Notes under the pieces: generated by a model
What the model was told of the DNA's origin: nothing
The model's input: only the letters and a program-made list of their open reading frames with translations
Databases searched by the model: none
Assembly (NCBI RefSeq): GCF_963583255.1
Contig: NC_084809.1
Coordinates: forward strand, 5,999,501 to 6,063,500
DNA length: 64,000 bases
Origin: Pyrus communis
Taxonomy: Eukaryota; Streptophyta; Magnoliopsida; Rosales; Rosaceae
Reading direction: 5' to 3'
Position numbers and translations under genes: made by a program
Part shown: piece by piece, positions 18,186-30,126 of the stretch
How the letters are laid out: each line of letters opens with the position of its first letter
Position numbering within the stretch: the stretch's first letter is position 1

Positions 18186-21100
18186 TCCCCCCGCAAGCTC
18201 ATGAGCGGACGACGAACGAGCTTGGACTTTAAGAAATGAAAACAATCAGCAGATAAGCCCTTGGTGAATATGTGTGCAATCTGAAAGGTAGTAGACACAT
18301 GATAGACATTTAATGACTTTGCCACTACAAGCTCACGCACAAAATGATAATCCACAGCAACATGTTTTGTTCGAGCATGGAACACGGGATTAGATGCCAA
18401 TGCAATGGAGCTTGTGTTATCACACCAAATTAAAGGAGTCGAAATACGGATGCAAAGCTCCTGCAGCAGTTGTTGGATCCAAACAAGTTCAGTTGCCGTG
18501 ATGGCCAATTGCCGATATTCGGATTCGGTACTTGAACGAGCAACTGTGCGTTGCTTTTTGGAGCTCCAAGATATTAAATTTGGACCAAAATATATGCAAA
18601 AACCACCAGTGGAGCGTCTAGTGTCTGGATCCCCGGCATAGTCCGAGTCTGAAAATCCGACCAAATCAGTACCACCGCGACTAAACTGAAGCCCGTCCTC
18701 AGGTGTGCCTTTTAAGTAACGAAGGATGCGTTTTACTGCAATCCAATGAACTGAGGTGGGCTGGTGCATATGCTGACATACCTGATTTACTGCATACGTG
18801 ATGTCAGGTCTGGTGATGGTTAAGTATTGCAGAGCGCCGACCACACTGCCGTAGCTGGTAGGATTAGACAAGGGAACACCATCAAGAGAATGAAGTGGGG
18901 AGCTAGATTGAGCTGGAGTAGCACAAGGCTTGGCGTCCAACATATCTACACGCTGCAACAAATCGAGAACATATTTTGTCTGCTTTAGATGTAACCCATC
19001 AGCTCCACGAGTTGCTTCAAGACCCAAGAAAAAATGGAGGGGTCCCAAATCTTTCATAGAAAAACTCTGACCAAGTGCATGGATAAGGGAGTCAACATGA
19101 GAGCATTGATTGCCTGTGATAAGGATGTCGTCAACATAGATTAGAAGAATCAAATATACTCCATGATTATTAAAAATGAAGAGAGAATGATCTGCTTGTG
19201 ATGCCACAAAACCCAAATCAAGAAGATATTCAGAAAAGCGATGAAACCATGCTCTTGGGGCTTGTTTCAAGCCATATAAGGACTTGCGTAAACGACGAAC
19301 ATGATGAGGAGACTCGGGGTCTTCAAAACCACATGGTTGTTTCATGAAAACTTCTTCAGAGAGATTCCCGTGCAAAAACACATTTTGGACATCAAGTTGG
19401 CGTATAGGCCAATTATAAGAAACTGCAAGGGCAAGAACCAGACGCATGGTGACATGCTTAACCACCGGACTAAACGTCTCCGTGTAATCAACACCCATCG
19501 TTTGATGAAATCCATTGGCAACAAGACGAGCTTTATATCGCTCCACTGTACCGTCAGATTTCCGCTTTGTGCGATAGACCCACTTGCAAGGAAGAACATG
19601 AGTAGCAGTTGAAAAAGGTACCAACTCCCATGTACCAGCAGCTTTCAAGGCCTTAAACTCCAATGTCATTGCATCACGCCAATGAGATAATTGATTTGCC
19701 TCGCGAAACGAGGTTGGTTCAGAATCAGGAGCTTGTAATGATGTCAATAAAGCATATTTGGGGTTTGGTTTTCGAATGCCAGATTTAGACCGAGTGAGCA
19801 TGGAATGGGGAGCAGAAGCGGATGAAGGTGGATGAGCCTCATTAATGGAAATCAAACTGTCAGAGCTATCAGGAGCATGTTGAGAATGAGGTGGCGAGGG
19901 AAGTGAAGGTGTAGACAATGGTGAACTTGAGGAAGGTTGCAAGGGGAAGAGAGGTGCTGCACTAGAAGAGGATGTTAAAGTATGAGGAATAGAAATATGA
20001 GATGATGAAGGTACCTGAGGGAGAGGCGGTAAGGGAGAATGAGTGATAACCACGGGAGAGTAAGCTTCTGACGGCAAGACTGAGGAGAATTGTGTAGGGT
20101 TGTCGAATGGAAAAGTTTCCTCATCAAAAACCACATGACGTGACAAATAAACTCGTCCATTTGACATATCATAACAACGATAGCCCTGATGATGAAGTGA
20201 GTAACCAATGAAAACACATTTTTTTGAACGAAATTCCAATTTATTTTTATTATAAGGGCGTAAATAGGGAAAGCAAGCACAACCGAAAACACGAAGACAT
20301 AAATAAGAGGGCTTGCGACTATACAATTTTTCATAAGGCGAAATATAATTCAATTGGCGTGCTGGAAGACGGTTAATTAAATAAACTGAGGTGTTGAAAG
20401 CATCCACCCAAAAAGAAGAAGGCATTTTAGCAGTGGCAAGTAAAGTAAGACCCATGTCAACAATATGGCGTTGTTTCCGTTCAGCAGCACCATTTTGTTC
20501 AGGAGTATGAGGGCATGTTAACCGGTGCTCAATACCATTATTAATTAAAAATTGTTGAAAATCCTTACTCATAAATTCACCCCCGCTATCAGTTTGGAAA
20601 GATTTTATCTTATAAACAGTATGGATAGATAGAAGATTTTCAACAAGCAATTTAAATTTTTGAAAATAAGAAAAAGCTTCATGTTTAAATCTCATAGGAA
20701 ATATCCAAGTATAACGAGAGTAATCATCAAGAAAGATTATAAAATACTTGGAACCCTTAACAGAGACAATTGGTGAAGTCCAAACATCACAATGAATCAA
20801 TTGAAGAGGACAAACTGAAACTGATGGAGACAAAGCAAATGGTAATTTAGTGCTTTTGCCCAATGGGCAAGTAGGGCAAAAACTAGGGAACTTAGAATCC
20901 TTAATAGGAATAGAGGACATAATTTTTTTAAAAATTGCAGGAGATGGATGACTGAAACGCTGATGCCACATAAATGAAGAGGTTCGTTGTCCAAATAATG
21001 CCACGTTCTTGAAAGGAAACTTCGACAAACCCACGCGAAACGGATACAATCCATTCTCACTCTTGCCGTGGAAAAACGTCTTCTCCGTGGATAGATCCTT

Positions 21101-22456
21101 CACAAAGAAATCAGTAGGAGTGAAAATGAAGTAGCAATGATTATCACAACAAAAGCGATGAACGCTCAGTAGATTAGCAGAAGCAGAAGGACAATGCAAC
21201 ACAGAATTTAAAGGAAATTGAGACACGAAACCGGAACCAATATGCTTTATAGACAAACCTGCACCATTACCAACCGCGACTTGGTCTTGGCCAATATATT
21301 CTGTGGAGAGGCTCAAATTAGCTAAATCATTGGTGATGTGTGACGATGCGCCACTGTCGGTATACCATATAGGGGACCGTGCATTAACCACAGGAGAGGC
21401 AGCCATCATAGCATGAGATTGTGGATAGCGGCCTTCGGAAAAAGGAGACTTGAAACAATTTGCGGTAGAATGACGATGATCACCACAATAGTTACAAATA
21501 TTAGAGGAAGAGGGAGCATCCACAGCATGGTTGGGAAGATAGGAAGAGCGAAGAAGACCAGCATTTGGTGTAGGAAGAAGTCCTCGATTCTGAAACGAGC
21601 CACGACCGGATCCACCATGAAACAAACCACTGTTTGAACCACCACGACGGCCAACAAAAGGATTACCAGCACCGCGACCTTGAAAAAAGCCACGACCTTG
21701 AAAACCACCACGACGGAATGAGGATGTACAACCATTTCCTCGGTGAAGTATGGTTCCACGACCAGGATTGGGAGTGGAGCCAGAAGAGGCAAAGAGAGCT
21801 GTAGTGGTGTGATCAGGACTGAAAGTATGGCTATAGTCGTCCATACGGCTTTCAGCGCTCAAGAGCAAAGCAACCATATCGTCAAGACTCATAGGATTTT
21901 CTCTTGCTTAAACCGAAGTAACTATACTTTCGAAAGCAGGACCAACACCATTCAAAATCAGCTCCATAAGATCATCGTCATCAACAGGTTTTCCCGCAAG
22001 AGCCAATTGATCAGCAAAGTTAGTTAATTTATCAACATAGTCTGTGATGGACATGTTACCTCTTTTAGTGGACTGCATCTGGTGCTTAAGTTGAAGAACA
22101 CGGGTGCGAGATTGAGAAGCAAAACGTGTTTTCAGAGTATCCCAAGCAGCTCGGGATGTGTCACAGGTTGCGACGATGGAAAGCACATTGGGTGTCAAAG
22201 TTGAGTTAATCCAACTCAACAATTGTTGGTCATGTCGCTGCCAAGTTACGTACTCGAAATTGAGAGTAGTAGTATTCTCAAGAAACTTGGTTGGACATGT
22301 TTTTGTACCATCAACATAGGCAACAAGATCATTACTTTTAAGTAAGGGATTAAACTGGGCAAGCCACAACATGTAATTGGTTCGATCAAGTTTGATGGAA
22401 ACCAAATAGGAAATATTAGGACGGGAGCTGGTAAGAAGAGAAGAAGAAGCAGCCAT
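18161..22456 (-). pseudogene. Copia gag-pol reading frame interrupted by one stop codon
   Basis: A single frame runs from the ATG at 22456 down to 18161, broken only by one TAA at 21910-21908. Upstream of the stop (182 residues) is the gag UBN2-type region. Downstream (1243 residues from the next ATG) come a CCHC zinc knuckle (CNYCGDHRHSTANC), the aspartic protease motif YTDSGAS, the pre-integrase and integrase core (WHQRFSH, DDYSRYTW), the reverse transcriptase with YVDD at about 19124-19143, and RNase H (SSTESEYRQLA). The frame runs a few codons into the 3' LTR. The lone nonsense codon falls between gag matrix and zinc knuckle, so this copy should not make a full polyprotein on its own. Everything else looks intact. 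Confidence 0.93.
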
Positions 22457-22606
22457 GGAAGCGGAAGAAAATTTGAGAAGAAGAGAAGGCAGAAAAAAAA
22501 AAAAAAAAAAAAGAAAAAAAAAATACAGTCGCGAGCTTGCTGGGTTAGAGGAAGGAGGAAACAGATGCAGGAGGTTTTGTCGTTAGACAAATGGCTCTGG
22601 ATACCA

Positions 22607-22861
22607 TAAAGAATATTGTCTTTGATGACTTATATTTTGCTTACCAATGCTGCAATGGCAGCATGGTTTATATACAGTTTGCATATACACGCATGCAATA
22701 AACAACAATAAAGGTGGCAGAAACTAAACAACAATAAAGGCGTCAGAAGCCATGTGATTGTCTGGCTGGGAGTATTCCTTCTGTTGTCCAGGTTGTACAG
22801 CAGCTAGTGGGATTATTAGTGGACAGCATGAGATTATTAGTGGACAGCATTAGCTTCATCA
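22607..22861 (-). repeat. Copia 5' LTR (255 bp)
   Basis: Partner of the 17890-18185 LTR; defined by the adjacent primer-binding site and the TAAAG duplication at its outer end. An A-rich tract at 22490-22522 lies in the untranslated leader between this LTR and gag. Confidence 0.95.
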
Positions 22862-22866
22862 TAAAG

Positions 22867-23191
22867 AACGTGGTGGTGGTAATGATATGGCCATGGGAAG
22901 GTAGCAGTGAAGATGGTGATGGGTGACTGAGATTGGATGGTGGTAGCTGTGATGGTGAAGGCCATAAGTCCAGCCAAACCATTAAGGACACCAGAACTCA
23001 CTAAGATCAAATATTATTGCGAGCCAAACCATTAAGTTAGGTAGTTAGACCTTACAAGTGTACCAGTACGGTACCTTATCTATTGTCCATAAGTCTGCAT
23101 AGGACACCCTGCTGCGTATGGTACTAGTAGGAACGGGAAAGTAGCATCATACGTCGGAGTGTCAGATATATAAAACTACGCTAACAAAAAC
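22867..23191. other. GTG-rich flank and 3' region of the DLH remnant
   Basis: The first 110 bp continue the GTG-rich low-complexity sequence interrupted by the copia element. The remainder is the presumed 3' untranslated side of the minus-strand DLH remnant. No gene seen. Confidence 0.5.
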
Positions 23192-24255
23192 TTAAGCGGA
23201 CAAATAGCGAGACATCCATGACTGGAAGCGAGACCAAGCCAGCTGACATGATGCTTCATCCTCATCAGTCAATCCCATGTCCTTCCTCCTCTTCACACCT
23301 TCTTGAGACCTATTCATGAATGCATGGGCATTGCCGGGATAAATGTGCACCTCGTAAGGGATTCCTGATGCTTTCAGCTTCTCCTCCAAAGACTTGGCAC
23401 TTGGCAGCCTGAAAATCAAGATCCAAATGTCGACATAAGTAATTCTGCATTAGTATGTTTAAGGATATATTTCTCAAAGTAATTCAGAATTTTAATCATC
23501 GTAGCACTCAAATCAGGTGCACAATGATCTTATGCGCATAAAGAGCGCACACGCCTTTGCATTGCCAACGGCATATACAATTGTATAAGTGATTCAAATG
23601 GTTCATGTTATGCATAGTCCTATGCACATATTGCTTTGAGTATAGCAGCACTTCTCGATATATTACCAATATTCAAATGGTCCATTCTGTGAAGTTCTTC
23701 CCCTTCTAAAGGACTAAACAGGTGATACTACAAGGATTTGAAGTATGAACCTTGACAATAATTTCACGGGGAGGTACTTAAAGAGGAAAAAAAAATCACC
23801 CTTCATTTCGAAACTAAGGCCATTCGACCATGTCACGATACAATTTCACTACGTGGAATTTGATAACTAATGAAGTACAAGGCCTGCTTGCACATGAATG
23901 GCCAAGATTATTGCGGTCTCAACTATACAATGCTAAGCTCACGCGCCCCAAATTCACAACCATTAGGCGTCAACAACTCAGCCCAGAAAAAACAACTTCA
24001 AAAAAGCTTTAGGAGGTAACTAAAATAATTAAGACTGAAAGATGCAAAAGAAAATTTCAGTACCGTCACATCTGAAAAGCCAACGAAACTATCAAGCTCT
24101 CCAAAATGAGCTTGAACAGGAGCCTTAACTTTAGCAGGGTCTGCAAGCTCTGATGGCGGCACTCCATAAAACGCAACGACAACATCAACGTCAGGGAGCA
24201 AAACAGAACTTGCAATTGAGAGAGCACCACCCATGCAAAATCCAGCAACACCCAC
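23192..24255 (-). pseudogene. Dienelactone hydrolase (DLH) gene, detached 3' half
   Basis: Two exons of an alpha/beta hydrolase of the carboxymethylenebutenolidase family. Exon 24255-24064 encodes VGVAGFCMGGALS... with the catalytic Cys in GFCMGG and the acidic residue in FGELD, and ends GFSDVT at a GT donor. Exon 23408-23192 carries the catalytic His in YPGNAHAF and the normal C-terminus ending SRYLSA. The last exon starts with a 7-bp tandem duplication of TGCCAAG, which shifts the frame relative to the upstream exon when spliced normally. Directly upstream of 24255 there is a normal acceptor, but no preceding DLH exon follows; PPR-flanking DNA begins about 70 bp away. The matching 5' half lies at 38068-39081, about 13.8 kb upstream on the same strand. 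Family assignment is secure; non-functionality is inferred from the frameshift and the missing exon. Confidence 0.9.
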
Positions 24256-24285
24256 CTATTTTGATTAACCAATAGGTTAACTTAA

Positions 24286-24395
24286 CATGCACTTTGTACT
24301 ATTTCTAAGGTAAAAAAATATTGTTATGAGTTGAATTAATAATTAGGAATGTGATCATTATTCATGCACTTTGTACTATTTCTTAGGTAAAAAAA
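24286..24395. repeat. 33-bp direct repeat at the left junction of block A
   Basis: CATGCACTTTGTACTATTTC plus 13 more bases at 24286-24318 is repeated with one mismatch at 24363-24395. Block B has only the inner copy (around 40160). Homology between blocks A and B starts between the two copies, at about 24326 (matching about 40113), so the outer copy marks the junction with DLH intron DNA. Confidence 0.8.
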
Positions 24396-24969
24396 CTTAT
24401 CATGATTCGTATAAATAAAGATATAAAACTAAAGTGTGAGGACACAATTCTCATACGTCTGAGCGTTTCTCTCTCACCCTTCCCTTCTCCCTCTCACCCA
24501 GTTTTATAATTAGTTTTAAAACAAATATGATAAAATAGCAAGCACAATTTTTGATACACATGAATTGGTGTTATTCCACAGTCATCACCCGAGTCTCTAC
24601 TTCAACTCCTCCAATGCTTCCTCAAGCACCCTAACCAAATCAAAAAGATCCACTCCCGCCTAATCACCAACGGTCATCTCCTCCACAACCAAAACCCTAA
24701 ACCCTCCGCTTCCAAATGGATGCCAACCCTCCTCTACAACACTTTGATCAGAGCCCATCTCGGTTTCGGCCAACCCCGCAAGACCCTCCTCCTCTTCATC
24801 CACATGCTTGCCCACCAAGCCCCTCCCAACAGCCATACCTTCCCTCCTCTTATCAAAGCCGCCGCCGCCTCCTCTTCCTCCACCTCATCGCCCCGTCTGG
24901 GCTCCCCGCTTCATACCCAAGTCGTAAAACGCGGCGTTTTGCGCGACCCTTTTATACAGACCTCGTTTG

Positions 24970-25262
24970 TGTTAGCACCAAACCCTAACAAGGCTCAAAC
25001 CTAAACCTGCTTGCAAGATCAGAAATGGCGAGGGAAGTCGAAGAGAACACTGAACATAATTGGTTTTGTAAAATTGTATATATGCCTTACTCAGAGAAAC
25101 ACAAATGGTTATATAGTAACCCATTACAACATGAAACCTGTAAAATTGTAAACAAACTCCCATAACAACTACAAATAGGAAAATGACCCCCAAATCTATC
25201 TCACTTATTACATTTTAGTCCCCTCTTAGTACTTGTGATCGAAGTAATTCCAGATCATAACA
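24970..25262 (-). repeat. Gypsy 3' LTR (293 bp)
   Basis: Begins TGTTAGCACC and ends ATCATAACA as read on the plus strand. Six differences from its partner at 29834-30126. Confidence 0.96.
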
Positions 25263-25297
25263 ATGCCTTCCCCTTCAAAACAACCTTGTCCTCAAGG

Positions 25298-28200
25298 TTA
25301 AACTACAAAATCTGGAAATCGTTTCTGGAACTCATCAAAGTCTTCCCAAGTGGCATCTGCAGCTTCCTTACCCTGCCATTGCACTAAGAGTTGAACTCCA
25401 GCCACACTTCCCTTTTTATACATCCTTCTCGACAAAATTGTTGCAGGTATGTCTTGAACCAAGCCATCCTCAGACACCAAAGGAAGTTCAATCTGGGGAA
25501 TCGCATTGTTTCCAACCTGTTTTTTGAGACAGCTCACATGAAACACAGGATGGATTATGGACCCCTCAGGAAGTTTCAACTTGTATGCCACAACACCAAT
25601 CTTCTCAAGAACTGCATAAGGACCATAGAACCGTGGTTGTAATTTATGATAACTATGATTCACCAATGAGTGCAATTGATAGGGCACCAACTTCAAATAC
25701 ACTATATCTCCAACATTAAAGTGTCTCTCAGTTCTTTTCTTATCTGCTTGCACTTTCATGCGATTTTGAGCCAGCTGCAAATTAGTCTTTAACACTGACA
25801 ACAACCCATCTCTTTCAATCATGCATTGTTCCACAGAAGCGACTTTGGTAAAACCAACCTCATGTGGAACGATATAAGGCGGGGAAAAACCATGCACCAC
25901 TTCAAATGGAGTATACTTTGAAGAAGTATGGTATGCAGTATTAAAACACCATTCTGCCCATGGAAACCATTGAACCCATTTCCTCGGCTGTCCTCCCACA
26001 AAGCACCTTAAGTAGGTCTCCAAACATCGATTCATTACCTCCGTCTGCCCATCAGTTTGCGGATGATATCCAGAACTCATGCAAAGTTTGGAACCTTGGA
26101 GTCTAAATAGTTCTTTCCAAAAAGCACTTACAAACACTGGATCTCTATCACTCACAATGGAGTTAGGCATACCATGCAATCGGAAAACATGTTCTATGAA
26201 TAATTGAGCAACTATAGAAGCATTGTAAGGATGAGCAAGTGCAATAAAGTGGCTGTACTTTGAAAGCCGGTCCACAATCACCATGATAACTGATTTTCCC
26301 TTGCAGTTAGGCAATCCGACTATAAAATCCATGCTAATACCAGACCACACCCTTTGTGGCAGAGGTAAGGGTTGAAGCAATCCAAGAGGTGCAATGGTTT
26401 CAAACTTGTTTTGTTGACATATGGCACATTCAGCAATGAACTTCCTTATATCCCCTTTCATTCCCTGCCAATAAAACCCCTTCTTAGTTCTGTGATAAGT
26501 TTTAGCTACCCCTTAGTGACCTGCTGCTGGGGTGCAATGATGCTCCTCTATGAGTTTGGTTTTCCACTGAGAAGTTGGACTAATTACGACCCGCTTCTTG
26601 TAGCATAAAAATCCATTATCAAGAGAATATTTAGCTAAAGCAGGATTGGTGGTGCCCTTAAGTTTGTACTCAGTCACCTCCCTAATTTTTCCCATGATCC
26701 AAGTGTCACTCTCATTATACCTTCTCAAGTCATCCATCCATCCAAAATACGGATAAGATATGGCAGCTAATTCCATATTGTCCCCTGCAACAATTTCCTG
26801 ATGGTCTGGAATTCGAGATAATGAATCTGCCATAGTATTTTCCTTCCCACTTCGATACTGAATTTCATAATCAAATCCGAGAAGTTTAGCCACCCATTTT
26901 TGTTGGAACTGAGTGTTAGTTCTCTGCCCCAAGAAATACTTCAAACTGCTATGGTCAGTCTTGATAACAAAGTGTCTCCCTTGCAGATAATTCTGCCATT
27001 TGCGTATGGTATGAACTATGGCAATAAGCTCCCTCTCATAAGTCGATAATGCCTGATTTCGAGGCCCAAGAGCTTGACTGAAAAATGCAATTGGCCTGTG
27101 ATTTTGTTGCAAAACAGCACCTATACCATTTCCAGAAGCATCACACTCGACTACAAAGGTTTGAGAAAAATCAGGGAGTGCTAAGACCTGTGGTGAGGAC
27201 ATAATGCTCTTGAGCTGTCTAAAAGCTTCACTAGCTGAATCATTCCAAGCAAATCCCTCTTTTTTGGTCAAATTGTACAAAGGTTGACATACCTTCCCAT
27301 AACCGGGAATAAATTTGCGATAATAGCCAGTAAGCCCCAAAAATCCCCTTAACTCCTTAACATTTCTGGGTTGAGGCCACTGCTGAATGGCTTTAAGCTT
27401 TGAGGGATCTGCAGCCACCCCATCCTGAGACACTATATGGCCCAGATACTCAACACTACTTTGACCAAAAGAGCACTTAGATTTTTTGAGGTATAGCTGA
27501 TTTTTGTGAAGCACAGTGAGGACTTCCTTCAGATGAACCAAGTGATGCTGCCAAGAGGTACTATAAATGAGTATATCATCAAAGAAAACAAGCACAAACT
27601 TCCTGAGGAATGGTTTAAACAGATCATTCATCACATTTTGGAATGTGGCAGGAGCATTAGTGAGCCCAAAAGGCATCACCAAAAACTCATAGTGACCTTC
27701 GTGGGTTCTAAATGCTGCCTTGCCCACATCCTCAGGTGTCATCAGAATTTGATGATATCCAGATCGCAAATCGAGCTTAGAAAAATACTTGGAACCATGC
27801 AGTTTATCCAACAAGTCATCAATAAGGGGAATTGGATACTTATCTTTAATTGTAAGTGCATTCAATTCCCTATAGTCAATGCACATTCTCCATGTGCCCT
27901 CATTCTTCTTGACTAAAAGTACAGGGAATGAAAAGGGGCTATGGCTAGCCCTGATAAATCCTGCATCCAAAAGCTCCTGCACAGCCTTCTCAATTTCTGT
28001 TTTTTGAAGAGGTCCATAGTGATAAGGTCTCAAGTTGGGCGGTTTAGCACCCGGAGCTAAAGTAATAGAATGATCTAGTGACCTGGATGGTGGCAGTTTA
28101 GTAGGTAGCTCAAAAATGTCTTCAAATTCGCCCAACAAAGCTTGTAATTCCTGCAGCTGTGAAGAGTTGAGAGTACTAGTTCCCAACTGAGTAGTGTCCA

Positions 28201-29797
28201 GAGAATAAAGACATAAACCAAGATTAGAACTGTTAAGTTCTCTATCAACGTTATGCAATGGAAGTTCCTGAATGAATGAGACTGTTGGAGGACTATGGAA
28301 TAACTTAAACTTCTGAGCCCCCTTAGAAAATTCCATGCTTAAAAGTTGGAAATCCCACAGAACTGGACTCACAGAAGAAAGCCATTGTACACCTAGCACT
28401 GCATCACATCCTCCCAATGGCAAAGCATAAAGGTCCACTGCACACTTGTAACCCCCCAACGACAGTGGCATATCCCTACAACACCCTGACCCTTGCACCT
28501 TTCCCCCATCTGCAATCATAACTTCGAAAGGCCTTGTAGGTTGAGCTGGAAATCCCCATTGTTTCAAAAGCTTGGAATCCACAAAATTGTGAGTACTCCC
28601 AGAATCCAAAAGGATCTTGACAGAATGGTCTTTCAACAGACCCTCGACCTTCATTGTTTGCAGTGTTTTGCTAGCAGTGGTACCATAAAAAGCGCATTCA
28701 CTAAGTGCCATGTGATACAATTCCGAAGTCTCAGGCAACTCCTCAGGAAGACACTCATCAACACCATCCAATAGATCTAACATAAGAAGTTGTTTTAATC
28801 CACATTTATGCCCCCGTGTCCACTTATCGGAACAAAACCAACACTCGCCTCTCTCCCTCTTTCTTTGAACTTCCTCAAGGGATAATCGCTTAACTGGCAG
28901 ATTACCAGGGCGTGGGGGCACGGGAGGAGGAGTAGGGGCAGAGACAAACTGATGTTTCAACACAGGAGAAGGTTTAGCCTGACTACTCTTAAACTCAGTA
29001 AATTTCGCATCTAGTTGGACTGCAATGGCAATTGCATCATGGACAGTAGCAGGTTTAAGCAATTTAACATCGAACTTCAGCTCTTTTTTTAAACCGCCAA
29101 GGAAACAACTCTTAAGCAACACAGGACTAATATCAGAAGTACGAGTAGCCAAACGCCTGAATTCAGAGATGTAATCCTTCAAAGTACCTATATGGCGCAG
29201 CTTAAAAAATGTCTCCACTGTGTCCTCAAATTCGAGTGGTCCAAATTCTAAGCACAAGGCGTGAGTGAACTCCTCCCAGGTTGGTGTAGTACGCAAACAA
29301 TCGCGCAACTTAAACCACTGCAACACTTCACCATCGAAATGGAAGGAAACAGTAAGCACTCGAGAATCAGACGGAGTGTTGTAGTAAGAAAAGAATTGCT
29401 CGGCTTTGTAGATCCAAGCAATCGGATCATCTTCATCGACAAAGCGAGGAAACTCAATGTGCTGGGTCCATGGTGGCCGCGGCGGATGATCACCGCCAAA
29501 ACGATTCGGACTCGGCGGTTGGAGATCGGGTGCAGATGCACGAGGATCAGAACAGTCAGGAACCATAGGCACAGGAGGACCACTACTGCTTGGACGAAAG
29601 TGCAGCTCACGACGGAATTGCTCGAAATAGATCTGCAATTTAGTGTCGAGAGTAGCAGCGACCGCATTGTCAATTAAGGAAGGAAGAGAAACCATGGAAG
29701 CATCGACAGAAGCTTTGAGCGACGCCATGGAATTCTCGAGCTCAGCTACTCGGCCGTCCATCACAGAGATACGATTGGTGGTAGTAGCACGGGGCAT
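25298..29797 (-). pseudogene. Gypsy gag-pol reading frame interrupted by one stop codon
   Basis: One frame runs from the likely gag start (MPRATTTNR, 29797) to 25298, broken only by a TAA at 26515-26513 inside the zinc-binding N-terminus of integrase. In order: retrotransposon gag domain (SYYNTPSDSR... WEEFTHAL), a variant zinc knuckle (CWFCSDKWTRGHKC), protease motif LLDSGSTHNF (near 28600), reverse transcriptase with FFDD at about 27568-27590, RNase H (VVECDASGNG), and integrase core (MDFIVGLP, SDRDPVF, GYHPQTDGQTE). The C-terminus WEDFDEFQKRFP with preceding LLVQWQG is chromodomain-like, which puts the element in the chromovirus clade. Apart from the single stop it appears intact. Confidence 0.92.
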
Positions 29798-29833
29798 GCG
29801 CGGAAGGGAACCAGGACTAGAGGCTGATACCAA

Positions 29834-30126
29834 TGTTAGCACCAAACCCTAGCAAGGCTCAAACCTAAACCTGCTTGCAAGATCAGAAATGGCGAGGGAA
29901 GTCGAAGAGAACACTAAACAGAATTGGTTTTGTAAAATTGTATATATGCCTTACTCAGAGAAACACAAATGGTTATATAGTAACCCATTACAACATGAAA
30001 CCTGTAAAATTGTAAACAAACTCCCTTAACAACTATAAATAGGAAAATGACCCCCAAATCTATCTCACTTATTACATTTTAGTCCCCTCTTAGTACTTGT
30101 GATCGAAGTAATCCCAGATCATAACA
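29834..30126 (-). repeat. Gypsy 5' LTR (293 bp)
   Basis: Partner of 24970-25262; its outer end abuts the GTTTG duplication and the resumed PPR coding sequence. Confidence 0.96.

Larger units (their letters stand above)
17885..22866 (-). mobile_element. Ty1/copia LTR retrotransposon, complete, with TAAAG target duplication
   Basis: Element 17890-22861 on the minus strand, flanked by TAAAG at 17885-17889 and 22862-22866. The 5' LTR is 22607-22861 and the 3' LTR 17890-18185. A primer-binding site, TGGTATCCAGAGC on the minus strand, directly follows the 5' LTR (22594-22606) and fits initiator Met-tRNA. A polypurine tract (minus strand GCGGGGGGA, 18186-18194) directly precedes the 3' LTR. Domain order is gag, protease, integrase, reverse transcriptase, RNase H, which is diagnostic for copia. 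Apart from two indels the LTRs differ by about two substitutions in 255 bp by eye, so insertion was recent. It sits in a GTG-rich low-complexity stretch. Confidence 0.96.
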
